DNA of 64,000 bases, taken from the NCBI RefSeq assembly GCF_000276665.1, contig NW_004955423.1, positions 1,005,500 to 1,069,499 on the forward strand, given 5' to 3'. Below, piece by piece: positions 10,110 through 22,106 of the stretch. Source of the DNA: Chinchilla lanigera. Its lineage: Eukaryota; Chordata; Mammalia; Rodentia; Chinchillidae. The notes beneath the pieces are model-generated. The model saw nothing but the letters and a program-made list of their open reading frames with translations, was not told the origin of the DNA and ran no database searches. The translations under genes and the position numbers were made by a program. Within the stretch, counting starts at the first letter, position 1. Each line of letters begins with the position of its first letter.

Positions 10110-10330
10110 GGTTGATGTCTTGTCAGCCAGGCTTGTAGGCCACACGGTCGTGGAAGATTTCATCCTGATAAAATGGAAGAAGTCCCAGGATCTCAGGTAG
10201 GGGAGGGACAGGTCTGAGGAAGAATCGCTCTGCTGCTGTGTGGAGAGCGGATTGCAGAGCTGGCGAGCAGCTGAGAAGAGTTTTACAGATGACCAGCAAG
10301 AGGCGTGGTGATCTGGACTAAGAAGTATTA
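10110..10330 (-). mobile_element. L2 LINE 3' region, reversed (part 2)
   Basis: CAGGCTTGTAGGCCACACGG, TGATAAAATGGAAGAAGTCC and TCGCTCTGCTGCTGTGTGGA correspond to the antisense L2 segment that should follow part 1 (9140-9511), so the two are likely one element split by the LTR between them. Confidence 0.65.
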
Positions 10331-10354
10331 ATTCCTGAAAAGCTTACACTTCCC

Positions 10355-10715
10355 CAAATGTGCCAGGCTGTCTCACGCCCCGAGTCTCTGCCCATACATC
10401 TCTCACTGGAGTGTTCTATCCTCCCACCTACCCCATCTGCTCTGTCTGAACAAGTCCTACTCATGCCTTAAAACTTACCTCAAGTGTTGTCTAAAGGGCC
10501 CTCCTCAGCTTTTCTCTACTGCAGATTCGTGTCACTAATTGGAGCGTAGTTGGGTCTGTTGACCTCTTTTCCACGCTTGCCTGTTCCCTTTCTGGAAGCA
10601 AGGATTTAACTCCAGTTCCTGTGTTTCCATCACCTTGCCTCCTGTCGGCGCACTGCAGATGCTCGTTATTGGTGGGACCAGTGCAGGAACTGTGGGAGGT
10701 GCTCGGCATGCAGTA
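10355..10715 (+). mobile_element. L2 LINE 3' region, sense
   Basis: CCAGGCTGTCTCACGCCCCG, ATCTCTCACTGGAGTGTTCT, CTCATGCCTTAAAACTTACC and AAGGGCCCTCCTCAGCTTTT follow the sense order of an L2 3' end, then the CTGGAAGCAAGGATT-type segment. It is opposite in orientation to the L2 just upstream. Confidence 0.6.
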
Positions 10716-13050
10716 GAGATGTGATTCTTCTTGTAGAGTTGTCTCTTAGAGGGACAGACCTATGTAAATACAAGTAAATATACGGTGCGGTGACCGGATA
10801 CCAACCATACCCTGTGCACAGTGGTGTGCCAGCTCTGCATGTTACTGGTGTGCGTGGTTTAAAGGAGGCCTTTATCCTACTCAGGCTGGAATAATTGGAT
10901 CTAATCTCTCACATTCCTCCATTGCATGAAGTACTGATCTTACTACAAACGATTCCCTTTTTTGTTATATCCAAAAGGACGTTTGGTTGGCAACACTGTT
11001 CGCCACTAATTTATTCTATATTTAAAGAAGTAAACAGTGATTCATCTAAGGCATTCTGTAATTTAAGACAGACTTAGAAAATTTATTCCCCAGCTGTATT
11101 CCAACCACTTGGAAAAGGTCTGTGTTAGTAATATCTAACTTAAGAGGAGAATCTCTTTAACTCAAAATAGAAAACGCTCATAGATGAGAATCCTTTTAAG
11201 AGGAAGGAAATTATCAGTCTGATAAACTAATAAACTAGTAAATGTATCATTTCTGTAACTCTCAGCTGTAGTTTCCTAGAATTTGAACTTATAAAGAGTG
11301 GGACATTGGAAAGAATGACTTAGCAGAGTAGACACAGTGATGTTATTTAAAACTTAATAAACTTAAAAATAAGATAACGAGGGAGTTGGGTTTCATGCTG
11401 CTGCCTCCCTGTTGACCATCACAGTCGGCAGCGGGCCTGCCCGCCAGGAGGGGCCGTGGTGCCTGTCAGCCCCCAGATGTAAATAGAGTTTCCCACACTG
11501 TGGAGTTATGGGTGGGGATTCACAACTGGCATAAGACAAGAAAGAAAAAATTACTTTAAAAACTTTTCATTTGTATTGCCAAGTTTTTCTGTTTGTTTTC
11601 TAGTGATCTCTCTTGGAGAATATAAATCTGTATGAATTGAATTCAAGGACTGTGACATAGTCTTGTATGAATAGTTGCATATTGTATTTCAAGTTAGAAA
11701 CGAGTTCTCCAGCCAACTGCTGGCTTTCTGGCTCACTGGGAAGAGTGTGTGAGACGACTGTCTCCTTTCTCCTGAGCTGGGATTCAGTGGCTGGCTAAGA
11801 AAGGAGGACACACAGCCATCTGCATTTAAGTATCACTTAAATTTGGTTCAAGACACTGATTTTAAAAGCATTTGAGCTTGTAACACACTAAGATGGCTTT
11901 ATGGCTCTCCTTCATTCCTTGCCTTGTCTCTCTAAAAGTGGTGAGGGAGACCTCCCCGAGTCCTGTCACCGGGCTCTGCCCCCAGAACGGGATGGATGGG
12001 CTCCCTCCGTGGGCCTTGCAGAGTTCATCTGGGCCGGGCCAAGAGGGACTTTGGTTTTATTCTTTTCTCTGCTCTCCAGGTCTTTCAAATGAGGAAAAGG
12101 AAAATAATTCCATGTGGAGTGCCAGATATCTTCTCAGAAGATTATCCAAGTGATTTGGCTGAGTTTCTTTTTTCAGTCTTACTTCCTGAGAAGTGGACGC
12201 GTGAACTGAGATGCTGACATTAGGGGATCGATGTCTCCTGCAGCCTCCCACAGTCCCTGAGATCAGTGTTACAGCTGGGAAGGTTTGCTCAGGTTTCCTG
12301 AATGTGGTGTGGCTTCTCTTGGCCTCACCTTTCATAGGGGGATAGGGGTGAGACCCAAGTGGAGCCTACTTATCTGTCTTTTCACAGCCTCTGTTGATGC
12401 TCGGCTATACATCTAATTGAATCCTTCAGCCAGTACTCCCGAGAGCCAAATTTGCTGGCACTTCCATAAGTGAGCCTGAAATCTCCCTATAGCCCCACCT
12501 CTACCCCTGCCCAACTTCCTTACCACGGTCCACTCAAGCCCTGTCATAAGAGAATGAGACCTCACGCCGTTTGGTGTCTGTGTCCGTGTCCACCTTCTCT
12601 CAAAGGTGTTCAGTTCTTACCGGTGCTGTGTTCACGAGCGCCTCTCTGTCCTCATGGTTCCTGGTTTTCTGGGTCTGTCCTAGTGAGCCAGTGTTGTATT
12701 TATTCCCATTTTATTCACCTTTAAGGTCTAAGTGAATAATTCCAAGTGTGTGGGTGACAAGTGGCTCTTACCTGCTTTCATTCTGGATTCTGATCTTCTG
12801 TCAGTGTAGCTTGAGATCCCAGCAGCATCTTCGATAACTTCCTCCTGCTAGTTCACAGTTAAATTGGTCAACTAAAGTTTGTTTATATCTTTTCTACCTT
12901 CTATTTGCACAAGTACAATTTTTAAATTAAAAGTTCAATGTTCATCCCTATTTTACTTCATCTTATTAGATTTTGCATTTTACCTAAACTATTTTTAGTG
13001 GGGAGGCGCAGGATCTGATGAATGTTATTTAACATCAGCCCCTCACGGCA
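10716..13050. other. Unassigned sequence
   Basis: Mostly unique-looking DNA. Overlapping short open frames at 11893-12335 on both strands have no domain I recognise. A C+T-rich segment at 12470-12720 could be an old LINE or LTR remnant but I cannot place it. Confidence 0.4.
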
Positions 13051-13064
13051 CTTACGGGCTCATA

Positions 13065-13290
13065 TATTACTTACCCTGTGCTGGGCAGTGTTTTAAATAT
13101 TTTGATAAACTAATTTTGCCGTCATTCGGTTTCCACAACTGTCTCATCATGCAGGTAGCAGTGTTATCACAGACGAAACTGACACCCGGCGGGGTTGTGC
13201 TCACAGGGTGAGCTGGTCCATAGCCTGTGCACGTGACCCCGCAGCTGGACAGCCAGCCCCAAAGCTGGCTTTTCTTCATTCACAGTGGTC
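13065..13290 (-). mobile_element. MIR-like SINE, reversed (weak)
   Basis: TTACCCTGTGCTGGGCAGTG, TTTTGATAAACTAATTTTGC, ATCACAGACGAAACTGACAC and CCGCAGCTGGACAGCCAGCC give the usual order of a reversed MIR (common-target core, then gaaactga, then cagctggta). Divergence is high. Confidence 0.45.
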
Positions 13291-14202
13291 ACTATGCCCT
13301 GAAGGCATCATGATAGTGTGACTAGCAGTGGAGCTGATTTCGAGGACTTCACCTGCCCGTAAGCATCCATCTGTGTAATCCAGGGCTTCACTTTATGGTT
13401 TTGGTAGGATGCTGGTTGTTCATTTTGAAACTTACCTACCTTAATGAATACTAAATAATTGGGTTTTCTATAAGTTGTTCAGTCATAGTGATACCATGAT
13501 TTCTCAGTGTCATCACTGAAATCCAGATATAATTTAATGAGAGCATTCCTCAGGCTGACTCATCTATTCCCCTTGCCTCAAAGGGAAATTAAGTCATGCT
13601 TTATGATTATGGCTTTGTTTTTAGGCAGAGCACATGTTGCCTATGATCTGCCCTTTTCTCCAGATCTGGGTGTGTAAAATCCTTTTCCTTTCATCATCTG
13701 AAAACGGAAACGTTTCTTTGCTCTTGTCTCCAGCACTGCACATGGACATTCCCTGGTCTAGTCCTCAGCGTAAGCCCCACACTGTCCCAGGAGGGGGAGC
13801 ATACCGCCACTGGCCAGGCCCTGTGCCTGAGTGGGTCCCAAGGCAGTGCTGGCTGTGGTGTCCCCCTCAGAGATGAGGTCACCTGGGTAACCTGTATCCT
13901 CCGTAGGCCCTGCCTCAGTTAGACCGCCCTCTTGTATTTTCATTATGTTTCTTATCTTGTAGAGAACAAGCACAGGGGTCACCTTGGCTTATTAACTTAT
14001 TGTTTTTACAATTTGGGGGCTATGTTTGTGTTTGTGTGGGGAAGATGGCCGTGGTCATGTTCATTACCTGATATGCAGTTTGCAAGTGGAAGCAAAGCTT
14101 TGCCAAACACTTTTGTTTATGAACCAAATTGTTTGCAAACAGAAGCATTCCTGAACCAAGATAGTACTGTATTCTTGCACTATGGTAATAGTCAAGTATA
14201 GA
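13291..14202. other. Unassigned sequence
   Basis: Three short overlapping frames around 13634-13982 have no recognised motif. No repeats are recognised. Confidence 0.4.
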
Positions 14203-14210
14203 GTGTACTT

Positions 14211-14735
14211 TTTTTTGAGACAAGGTGTCTTGGTTACTTTTCTCTCCTTGCTGAGACAAAATACCCAATGCCCAAAATGAAGGAAGGAAAGGTTTATTTA
14301 GCTTACAGTTTGTGGAGGTTTCAGTCCATACTTGGCTGGCTCCGAGGCACAAGATAGCAAAGCAACAAGAGCAAAGGGGGGAACTGCAGCCGAACAGCAA
14401 AGCAGCCAGAGCAAAAGGGAGGAATCCCGGCAAGCAGCTTCTTTCCCTCCTTACTTTGTAAACAGGCTACCCCCACCTAAGAGGTGTGTAGCTCTCACAT
14501 AATCTCCATGCCCTCCTCTTCCACAGGCTTAGGATGTATACAAAGTAAGCACCTTGGCTTCCTGCTGAGTCGTTTAGCCAAACCTCTGGACTCCCCAAGT
14601 TGACGCAATGTACCAACCATAACACAAGGTCCCACTGTATATCCCAAGCTGATCTCAAACTTGTGATCTTGTTGCCTCAGCCTCCCAGGCAGCTGGAATT
14701 ATAGGTGCCCACTACCATGCCTCCCTAGGTTATTG
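14211..14735 (-). mobile_element. B1 SINE, reversed, split by an LTR
   Basis: The left piece TTTTTTTTGAGACAAGG (to 14225) and the right piece from 14625 (TCCCACTGTATATCCCAAGC, CTCAAACTTGTGATCTTG, TTGCCTCAGCCTCCCAGGC, ATTATAGGTGCCCACTACC) are the two parts of one reversed B1. Removing 14226-14624 and one copy of CAAGG restores a continuous B1. Confidence 0.9.
14226..14624 (+). mobile_element. Solo LTR (family A), complete, nested in a B1
   Basis: Starts TGTCTTGGTTACTTTTCTCT and ends ACCAACCATAACA: 399 bp with TG...CA termini. It is flanked by perfect 5-bp direct repeats CAAGG (14221-14225 and 14625-14629), the ERVL/MaLR target-duplication length. This copy defines the ends of the family seen at 1, 1501, 32082 and 55243. 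Confidence 0.92.
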
Positions 14736-15240
14736 TTGTAAAGCATTTGTTTGAGGTCCTCTTTTATGCATAATTAAAATGTTAACTCATTAGTTAAGGA
14801 TGAGAAACCTTTTACTTAGTGAATCCCAACTTAGGGATAGTGTAAGTAAGCAGGACAAAGCTCTACCTGGCCCTGTCCAAGGGTTTGGTGATTGTCTTGC
14901 TCTCATCTATCATGTTTTCTTCCACAGTATTTGCTGAGTTTGTGGTTGTTTTTAAGGAGTTCTAGGGACATTAACAGACCCTACTGGGTGCAGAAGGGCT
15001 TGTATGATATGTGTCACAGGTGTTAAAAGTAAAGCTAAAGTAAATGAAAGTACAGTGAGAACAAGTTCAAGGTGGTGAGGAAATGACATGCTATAAATGT
15101 GTGGGATCATTCAGCAACAGGTAAGATTTTTGCAGGACCAAGAGCAAGCATATTTGTACCAAATCCTGTACCCTGCTGTGAGGAACAGTGATCAATGAGA
15201 GGTGAAGAATAATGATAGACTCCATGAGGAGGGGTCACTG
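14736..15240. other. Unassigned sequence
   Basis: No element or exon recognised. Confidence 0.4.
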
Positions 15241-16390
15241 AAGTTTCAGCTATACTTCTTTAAAATAATTTTCATTATGTGTATTTAAAGTAAGCAACAT
15301 GACATTATGGGATACTATAGTAAAGTATTAACGTATCCATCATCTCATATAGTTACTGGTATTTTTGTTTTGGGGACAAGGACAGCTAAAATCTACTTAT
15401 TTAGTATGAATCCCAAATTCAGTGTCATTTTATTATCTATAAGCCTGGTGTACACAAGATCTCCAGGCTTATTCATTCTATATATGTGCTACTTTGTATC
15501 CTCTGACCTGTGTCTCCCCCTCCCCTCCCTCCACCAATGCTTGGTAATCAGTGTTTTGTTCTCTCTCTATGTGTATGAACTTTTTAGATTCCACAAAAAA
15601 GTGAAATTGTGATATAATTTTCTTTCTGTGTCTGGCTCAAGGTTCATCCTCGTGTGGCGAATAGCAAGATCTTACTCTTTTTTCAGGATTGAATAATATC
15701 CCATTGTATATAGATATAAGTTTGTGAGACAGATGCCACAATTTCTTTATCCATACATCCATACATTGTCTCTATATATTATCTGTTACAAATAAAGCTA
15801 CAGTGAACAAAGGAATACACATATCTGGTTATATGCCCCCAGAAGGTGGATTGCTGGGTCATATAGTAGTTCTGTTTTAAATGTCTTTAGAAGCCTTCAT
15901 ACTATTTTCCATAGTAGTTATATGAACTTATATTCCCACCAACAGTGTATACCTTTACACACTTGCCAACATTTTTTTACTCTTTGAGAATAGCTGTCCT
16001 ATCAATGTGAAGTGGTATTTCAAAGTTCTTTTGCTCTACATTTCTTTGATGATTAATCATGCAGAGCACCTTTTGGTGTACCTATTGGACCTTTTTGTGT
16101 CTTCTTTGGAGAAATGTCTAATCGAGTCTTTCATCTGTTTTTTAACCAGGTTATCTGTTTTTCTACAGTTGAGTTGTATGAGTTCTTTATGTATTTTGGG
16201 TGTTAATTCTTTATCAGATAATGTGGTTTGCAAATATTTTTCCCCAGCCCACAGGTTACTATTTCATTTTGTTGATTGTTTGCTTTGTGGTATAGAAACT
16301 TTCTGACTTGCTATAGTCCCATTTACTTACTTTTGATTTTGTAGTCTGAGTTTTTTGATACCTATATTGCACATCTATTGTTAAAAATAT
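15241..16390 (-). mobile_element. L1M-type LINE 3' region, reversed
   Basis: Antisense L1 landmarks in order: ACGTATCCATCATCTCATAT, AGATTCCACAAAAAAGTGAA, TTCTGTGTCTGGCTCAAGGT, GGATTGCTGGGTCATATAGT, TATATTCCCACCAACAGTGT, CTTTATCAGATAATGTGGTT and TTGCAAATATTTTTCCCCAG. It is well ordered over >1.1 kb but frame-broken. Confidence 0.85.
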
Positions 16391-16420
16391 CTGAGCCTGA
16401 AGCTGCTATTTATTTAGCAT

Positions 16421-18175
16421 CATAGTTCTCAAAGTGTGTTCCTGGGAATCCCTGACACCCTATCAGGGGATTCGTAAGATCTAACCTGTTTTCATAACAT
16501 TGCTAAGTTGTTACTGACCTTTCTCAGTGTACTGACATTTGCAGTGCTGGTGCAGAAACAGCATTCTCAGTTTTTTTTTAAAAAAATGGTTTTGCGTAGT
16601 GCCTGGTGAAAAAGTAAGAAAAAATTTAATTAAAAAAATTTAAAATCTTTAATAATTTTAATTTTATTTTATTAAATATCAAGTCTTAAATAAACGTCTT
16701 TCATATTTACTGAAACAAGACAGAAAATAGCTATCACTTGAGTGCGGACATAGGACCCACCCAACTTCCTGAGAGAGGGTGAGGCTTAGCCTTCAAACTA
16801 TCCCAGCAGAGTTTTCATGTACATTTCAACAGAAAGAGGAGAAGAATTCAGCTTTCAGAAGGTGAAAGGAAAAGGATTTTACAGCTAAATCTGGTGGGAA
16901 GGGCAAAGATCTAGCACAATTCCAAATAAAATTACTAAAATAATGACATGAACAGTACTTTAAAAAAAAGAGTCTAGTTCACAAATTCTGTCTATATGAT
17001 CTTGGTACTTGATAGATCATTTCCCCCAAAAATGAATAAAATGAAGCTCAAGGATATGTGACAGTGTTAGTTGCCAATGAAAAGCAAAAATCAGAATTTT
17101 GGAAAACCTTATTCTCTATCCATGAACTTGACAATTCCTGATATGTAATATCTTCTTTACTTAGATCAGTCAGTGGTGATATTAATAAATGTGAGAGGTG
17201 TTTTTTGGTTTGCTTTTTTGGGAGACGAGTTTGGCATTGGGGAGTAAAGCATACTTTTGGTATTAGGGCTACACATGTGCTAGGTAAGTGCTGTACCCAA
17301 AATTTTAAAAATTATTACGTTGAAATGAATCAAATCTGGGAGATTTATATACCTCAGAAAACCAGTATGTTCCAGAGTACTGGTTATGGAATCACACATG
17401 GATAAAAGAGCATTCAAAGTCCAAGAATAAAAAACATAGTTTCAAGTAAGACATGGTCACCCATGGCAATAATCCCAGCTACTTGGGTGGCTGAGGCGGG
17501 AGGATCACAAACTGGAGTTCAGCCTGGGAAACTTGGTGAGACCCTCTATTCAAAATAAAATAAAAAAGGCTTGTTATCTAGTTCAGGGGTAGAGCACTTT
17601 GCTAGCTTGCTGGAAGCCCTGAGTTCAGTCCCCAGGAAGAGGGGAGAGAGGGAGGGAGGAAATTTCAGATTCCATATTAAGACGTAACCTTTAAGAAGCT
17701 ACCCCTTTTTATTTTTGGTGTGATATCAAAGCAGAATATTCATAATAACCCGAAAGTCTGTTAAAATAACCCCTCCTTTTTTCAATTATATATCTGTGTG
17801 AGGATGGACTTAATTTATTTCCACCAGCACATATCGTGTAACAGATTGAACGCAGTAGACATGAGAATTCAGCTTCTACTGAGCCAGTCATGAAAAAGAT
17901 TTGCAAAGAAAAGAACAAGAGAGATTTGCCCTCACTAAAATTTTGTTACAAAAATATACCTCTTTTAATAATAGTTTTATGTAAATATAATGGATTATTT
18001 TAAATTTTTAATTAATGAATTTTGAAAATTGTTTTGATTTCTAATACCAGTAGTAGAAATTCAATAAATCTAGCTATGTAACCAGTAGATATTACCTCCG
18101 TGAACCAAGGGTCTTTTGGGTCCTTAATCATTTAGTGTTAAAGATCCTGAGACTGAAAAGTTTGAGAACCATCAG
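16421..18175 (+). mobile_element. hAT-Charlie DNA transposon, near full-length relic
   Basis: The left end CATAGTTCTCAAAGTGTGTT and the right end AAGTTTGAGAACCATCAG are inverted copies of the Charlie terminal repeat. The outside octamers are TTTAGCAT (16413-16420) and TTTAGATA (18176-18183), similar in their first five bases, compatible with a decayed 8-bp duplication. Inner landmarks include CAACCTGTTTTCATAACATT-like text near the left and AGATTGAACGCAGTAGACAT, ATGAAAAAGATTTGCAAAG near the right. A composite SINE sits at 17449. Any transposase frame is destroyed. Confidence 0.75.
17449..17640 (+). mobile_element. B1-dID composite SINE nested in Charlie
   Basis: The B1 half is GACATGGTCACCCATGGCAA, AATCCCAGCTACTTGGGTGG, CTGAGGCGGGAGGATCACA. 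It is followed by an A-rich joint and an ID-like half (TTATCTAGTTCAGGGGTAG, CCCTGAGTTCAGTCCCCAGG) ending in a purine-rich tail. Confidence 0.85.
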
Positions 18176-18183
18176 TTTAGATA

Positions 18184-19997
18184 GTACATACCAGTACTTT
18201 TTATCCGTGCATTAAGGCATGGGTACATGTACATAAAATACATTTTAAAATATGCATAAAAATAGAAATACCAAGATGATGATATTAACAGCATTTCAGT
18301 GGCTCCAGTATTCTTTTGTACTCTCAAGGCCAGAAGACTGGGCCTGAAGCCTAAAATGTTAATTCAGCAGAAAACCAAGGTCTGGAGGTTTAAAGGAGAA
18401 AGCTGAAATGCTGCGGACAGTTTTTAGTACTGACAGGACTGTTCCACAGAACCGGGCCTCCTGACATCAGCACATTGTCCAGGCTTCCACAGAGAGCCAT
18501 GAGGAGAGGCCTGCAAAGGACAGTGCCCGTCACAGCAGACTAACTGAAGCTGCCTGATGACACGCACCAGTATGAAGGTAGTTCACCTCCTGTGAAAGCT
18601 TTGAAAAGCAGATTCGTACCCTACTGGATGAGAGTGCACCCAGGGACTACATGAATTTAAGCGCTTTGGGGATCCTTTAGCCCTACAAAGAGATGCATTT
18701 CTTTGCACGCAGAAGGGCGTCTTGGGCACCACCCGACCCAAGGTGTGCATGTGTGCTATGTGCAGCTCTAAAGGGACAGTCCAACCTGGGCGGGCGGGGG
18801 TGAGGGGGCTGAATCATTTCCACCACGAGATAGTTGTGTGCCTGACCTGTGGTCTCAGGGGACAGTGGCCTTTGTGTTCTTGTTCAGGGGAAGAGTGTTA
18901 CAATCTCCAACAGCCCAAGAAGTGGCGCATACCAGCAGACTAGGGGTTGAGCTCACCCACCTGGGGGTGCTTGCCAGTGCGTTCTCTGCTTTCTGAGGCA
19001 CATGGCCTTTGGTCAGTGGCTATGCTAAGATACCTCCCTCCTGTTTTAGAGTCTAGCCTTTCAGGCTTTAGAGCAGTTCACTCCTTTTTAAGTGGTCTCA
19101 CTTCTGTAGGGCACATGTTGAACCTTTTGAAGTTGAAGTCTCTGACAGCAGCTGTCTTTCCACATCATGGGGACACCTCACTGTAATCCCTCCAGCACAG
19201 AAAACATTAGCTGTCATGTCTCCCCCGTTTTCTATTGTCTTGGGCACATCTTTCCATCTTCTGTAATAAGTTACCACCTCATTGCCACCCACTGTGTGTA
19301 CTTCTAATTGTCTAATTCTGATGTATTACTATAGCAGACATGACAGCAGACCCTAGATGGGGGAGAACACTGAGCAACAAAGAAAGCTAGGATGAACTGC
19401 CCATGTTTACGGCAGAAGTGGGTGGGCAGCATCCAGTGAGGAGAAAGATGCGGCTGAGAAGCAGAACTGGGTATGAGGCTCCCTCTCCTCCATCGCCCAC
19501 GTGCTGTCCACCCAGGCGGCTGCTCCACCTACCTGGGCCTTCACTCTGCTGTCAGAGTGGGCCCAGCTCAGCTGCCTTTTGGAGATTAACCTAGATGATG
19601 TTAGGGCTACATGTTCTGGCATCCAGTCCGGGCCTGCTCTCACCTTTGCCTGCCTTGGAGCTCTTTGCTTCAAACCTTGAGGCTAGCTTTTATGTTGGAG
19701 TGAACCTGGAATTACCACACAGGAGTAGTCTAACAGTCTCCAGCCTGAATTTGACAGGAAAGTGTGTGGAACCTCTGGACTGAGCTCATGGTATTACTAT
19801 TGTTATTCTCCCACCCCCATGAAAATAATCTGCCTGTTTTCTGACTTCCAGGTCTGTCTCTTGTGAGTATAGTCCCAGAGGAGAGGGCCTAGCTTAATAA
19901 TTTAAATTAATATGTTGAGAGTAATATTCATCACATTTTATTCTGTATACAATGTGTTGTTCCCAATTGTTCTCATATCTCTGTTTTCTCTTTTCAG
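18184..19997. other. Unassigned sequence, somewhat G+C-richer near 19400-19650
   Basis: Several short frames overlap on both strands at 19304-19783 (up to 88 codons). None shows a domain, and opposite-strand overlap points to composition rather than coding. No repeats recognised. Confidence 0.4.
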
Positions 19998-20037
19998 AGA
20001 TCCACATCTTCTGGACCCAACTCTGGAATATGTGAAG
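19998..20037 (+). other. Possible internal exon (40 bases), unproven
   Basis: A strong polypyrimidine tract and acceptor (CTGTTTTCTCTTTTCAG, 19981-19997) is followed 40 bases later by a good donor (AAG/GTAGGA at 20037/20038). One frame reads DPHLLDPTLEYVK, another RSTSSGPNSGICE. Neither matches a protein I recognise. The splice signals are visible; coding use is inference, and such pairs also arise by chance. Confidence 0.2.
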
Positions 20038-21622
20038 GTAGGAAACGAGGACTTAACATGTCCCTGTGACCCATTTCTAACAGTGTTGAATAATAGAATC
20101 TATTTCTAATAGATTTCCCATTTCTAACAGTGTTGCCCAATACTGCTGCAGTCTGACATGTAGAAAGCTGGTTGGGTTGCAACAACCAGAGGAAATATGA
20201 CTCACTCAGACCTTTGGTGAACTTTGTAAGGGTCTCATGTCTATTGCAGTTCTACAGTCATTTTCCCCTTATGTAGGTCAGATGTGTTTTAAAATTCACA
20301 GATTTTTTTAAAAAGAAAGGTATGGCTCATATAGTTAATACCTCCAAAGAGGACTGGGGTCCGCATCTCATAATCAAACTCACTTTGGCAGTGACATTTA
20401 AGAATATTCACACCAAGAGGGATTAAATAGACGACCAATGATTTTATGTAGTTCAGTTCACATTGTGCCACCAAATAAGGTCCAATTAGCTTTGCTGCAA
20501 GATGAGTTATTTCTTCTGGTTTTCAGAGTTTCTTGGATTTTGGTAGATGAGGGATTGTGGACCTGTGTTTACCTTCAGTGGCGCACTGAAGGCTCCCTGA
20601 TGTTTTCTGAGCTGTCTTTCCAACAGCTGCATTTTATTCAGCAGCTAATCTGGGACCCAGAAATAATTTGTTACTTTCCAGTGGGACTGAGAGTCAACGC
20701 TTCTAAATAAACAATGTTTTCCTTCTGAGCAGAAAGAAAAGCTGTTCTTCACTTTTTTCCTCTGTCCGCTCTCCTTTTTGGGGGGAGGTGTATGTTTGAT
20801 TTATTTTATTTAATTTTGAGCTATAATTAAATCAGTTACCTCCCACAGAAGGCGGAAGTCTGATCTGTCATTCCTGGATTATGACAAGATGTATAGTTAT
20901 CTTTCAGGAAAAATCATGTGTGAGGATTTAAGCTTTCCTCCTTCGAAGCCACAGTCTGTCTTTGTCATTGCAAGGGCAGCATCCCTGGTTCAGATCACTG
21001 AGGCCCGTCTGTTTGTTGTGTGCCCATGCCTTCCCCAGAGAACTGGCATTTCCTCCTCCTTTAGACCAGGGGAGAGAAGAGAGAGCTCCGGTAACATCAC
21101 CTGGCCACTGGAGCTGGTGTAATAATGTTTGTTGCAATGGAGGTGGATATTGTTTTTCTTGTCTCTCATTCCCGAACAATGTCTGACCTGTGCTTTCGCG
21201 GCAGCGAATGTGGAACCCTAAACCAGGAGGGCCACCACCCCAGGTCTGGTCGGAGCCTTATGAGTGGTGTGTCAGGGTCCCTCCTAGATGCATTGTGTAT
21301 GTCTTTGTGTAGCTTGTGCACTGCCAAGCATTAGGAGCCAATATTCACAGACTATGGTTTGACTTGACTATAGCATAAAAAGCGTGCCTTGCGATTGTGA
21401 GTGTGTAAGTCACAGCAGCCCTGTCAAAACACTTCCTGCTGTGTTTCAGAGGGTGGCTGTCTCCCACCTCTGGCCTAGTAAGGCTGTGTTTGGGAAGTAT
21501 ATCCCTAATCCTTACTTCAGGAATTGTTCCTTTTTTATTTTTATGAAAGTCAAATCCCTTTTATCTCTAGCAATGAATTTCAAAGCTAAACATAGAGAAT
21601 TCTAGAATAGCCTGTTTTAGTT
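20038..21622. other. Unassigned sequence
   Basis: No recognised repeat. Several frames of 60-90 codons overlap at 20889-21334 on both strands without motif or splice support. Confidence 0.4.
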
Positions 21623-22106
21623 CAGTAGTCCTCCTTATCTGTGATTTTAGTTACCTGTAGCAAACCATGGTCCAAAAATATTAAGCGGAAAATTCTAAAG
21701 TTTTAGAAGTCTAAATTGCACACTTTCCTGAGTAGCGTCTTGAAGTCACTGTCCTGCTCCTTTGTGCCTGGGACAAGCATCATCTCTTTGGCAATGGACC
21801 CATCCTGTAGCGCTGTCTTTCCGTTAGCCACCTGGTAGCTATCTTAATTGTTAGATCAACTGTCATGGTAACACCATGCTTGTGTTCAGGTGACCCTTAT
21901 TTTACTTAACAGTGTTCCCAAAGCAGAAGAATAGTAATGCAAAGAAGCAGAGCATAAAACACAGAAGGACAGATCAACTCTGTACTATGTGGAGACGTGT
22001 GGGACATAAGGAAAAAAACAGTACAGTGTACGTAGGGTTTGATACCGTATGGTTTCAGCCATTCATGGGGGTCCCGGATGGTGCCCCTTGCAGTAAGGGG
22101 GTATTG
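21623..22106 (+). mobile_element. Tigger-like DNA transposon, internally deleted
   Basis: The left end CAGTAGTCCTCCTTATCTGT and the right end CAGTAAGGGGGTATTG are decayed inverted repeats of a Tigger element. Internal landmarks agree: AAAATATTAAGCGGAAAATT, TGAGTAGCGTCTTGAAGTC, GTTCAGGTGACCCTTATTTT and CCCAAAGCAGAAGAATAGTA (remnant of the transposase start). Most of the transposase is deleted. Confidence 0.8.

Noticed and set aside
14020..14433. 137-codon reverse frame
   Set aside because: It spans B1 and LTR sequence; no domain.
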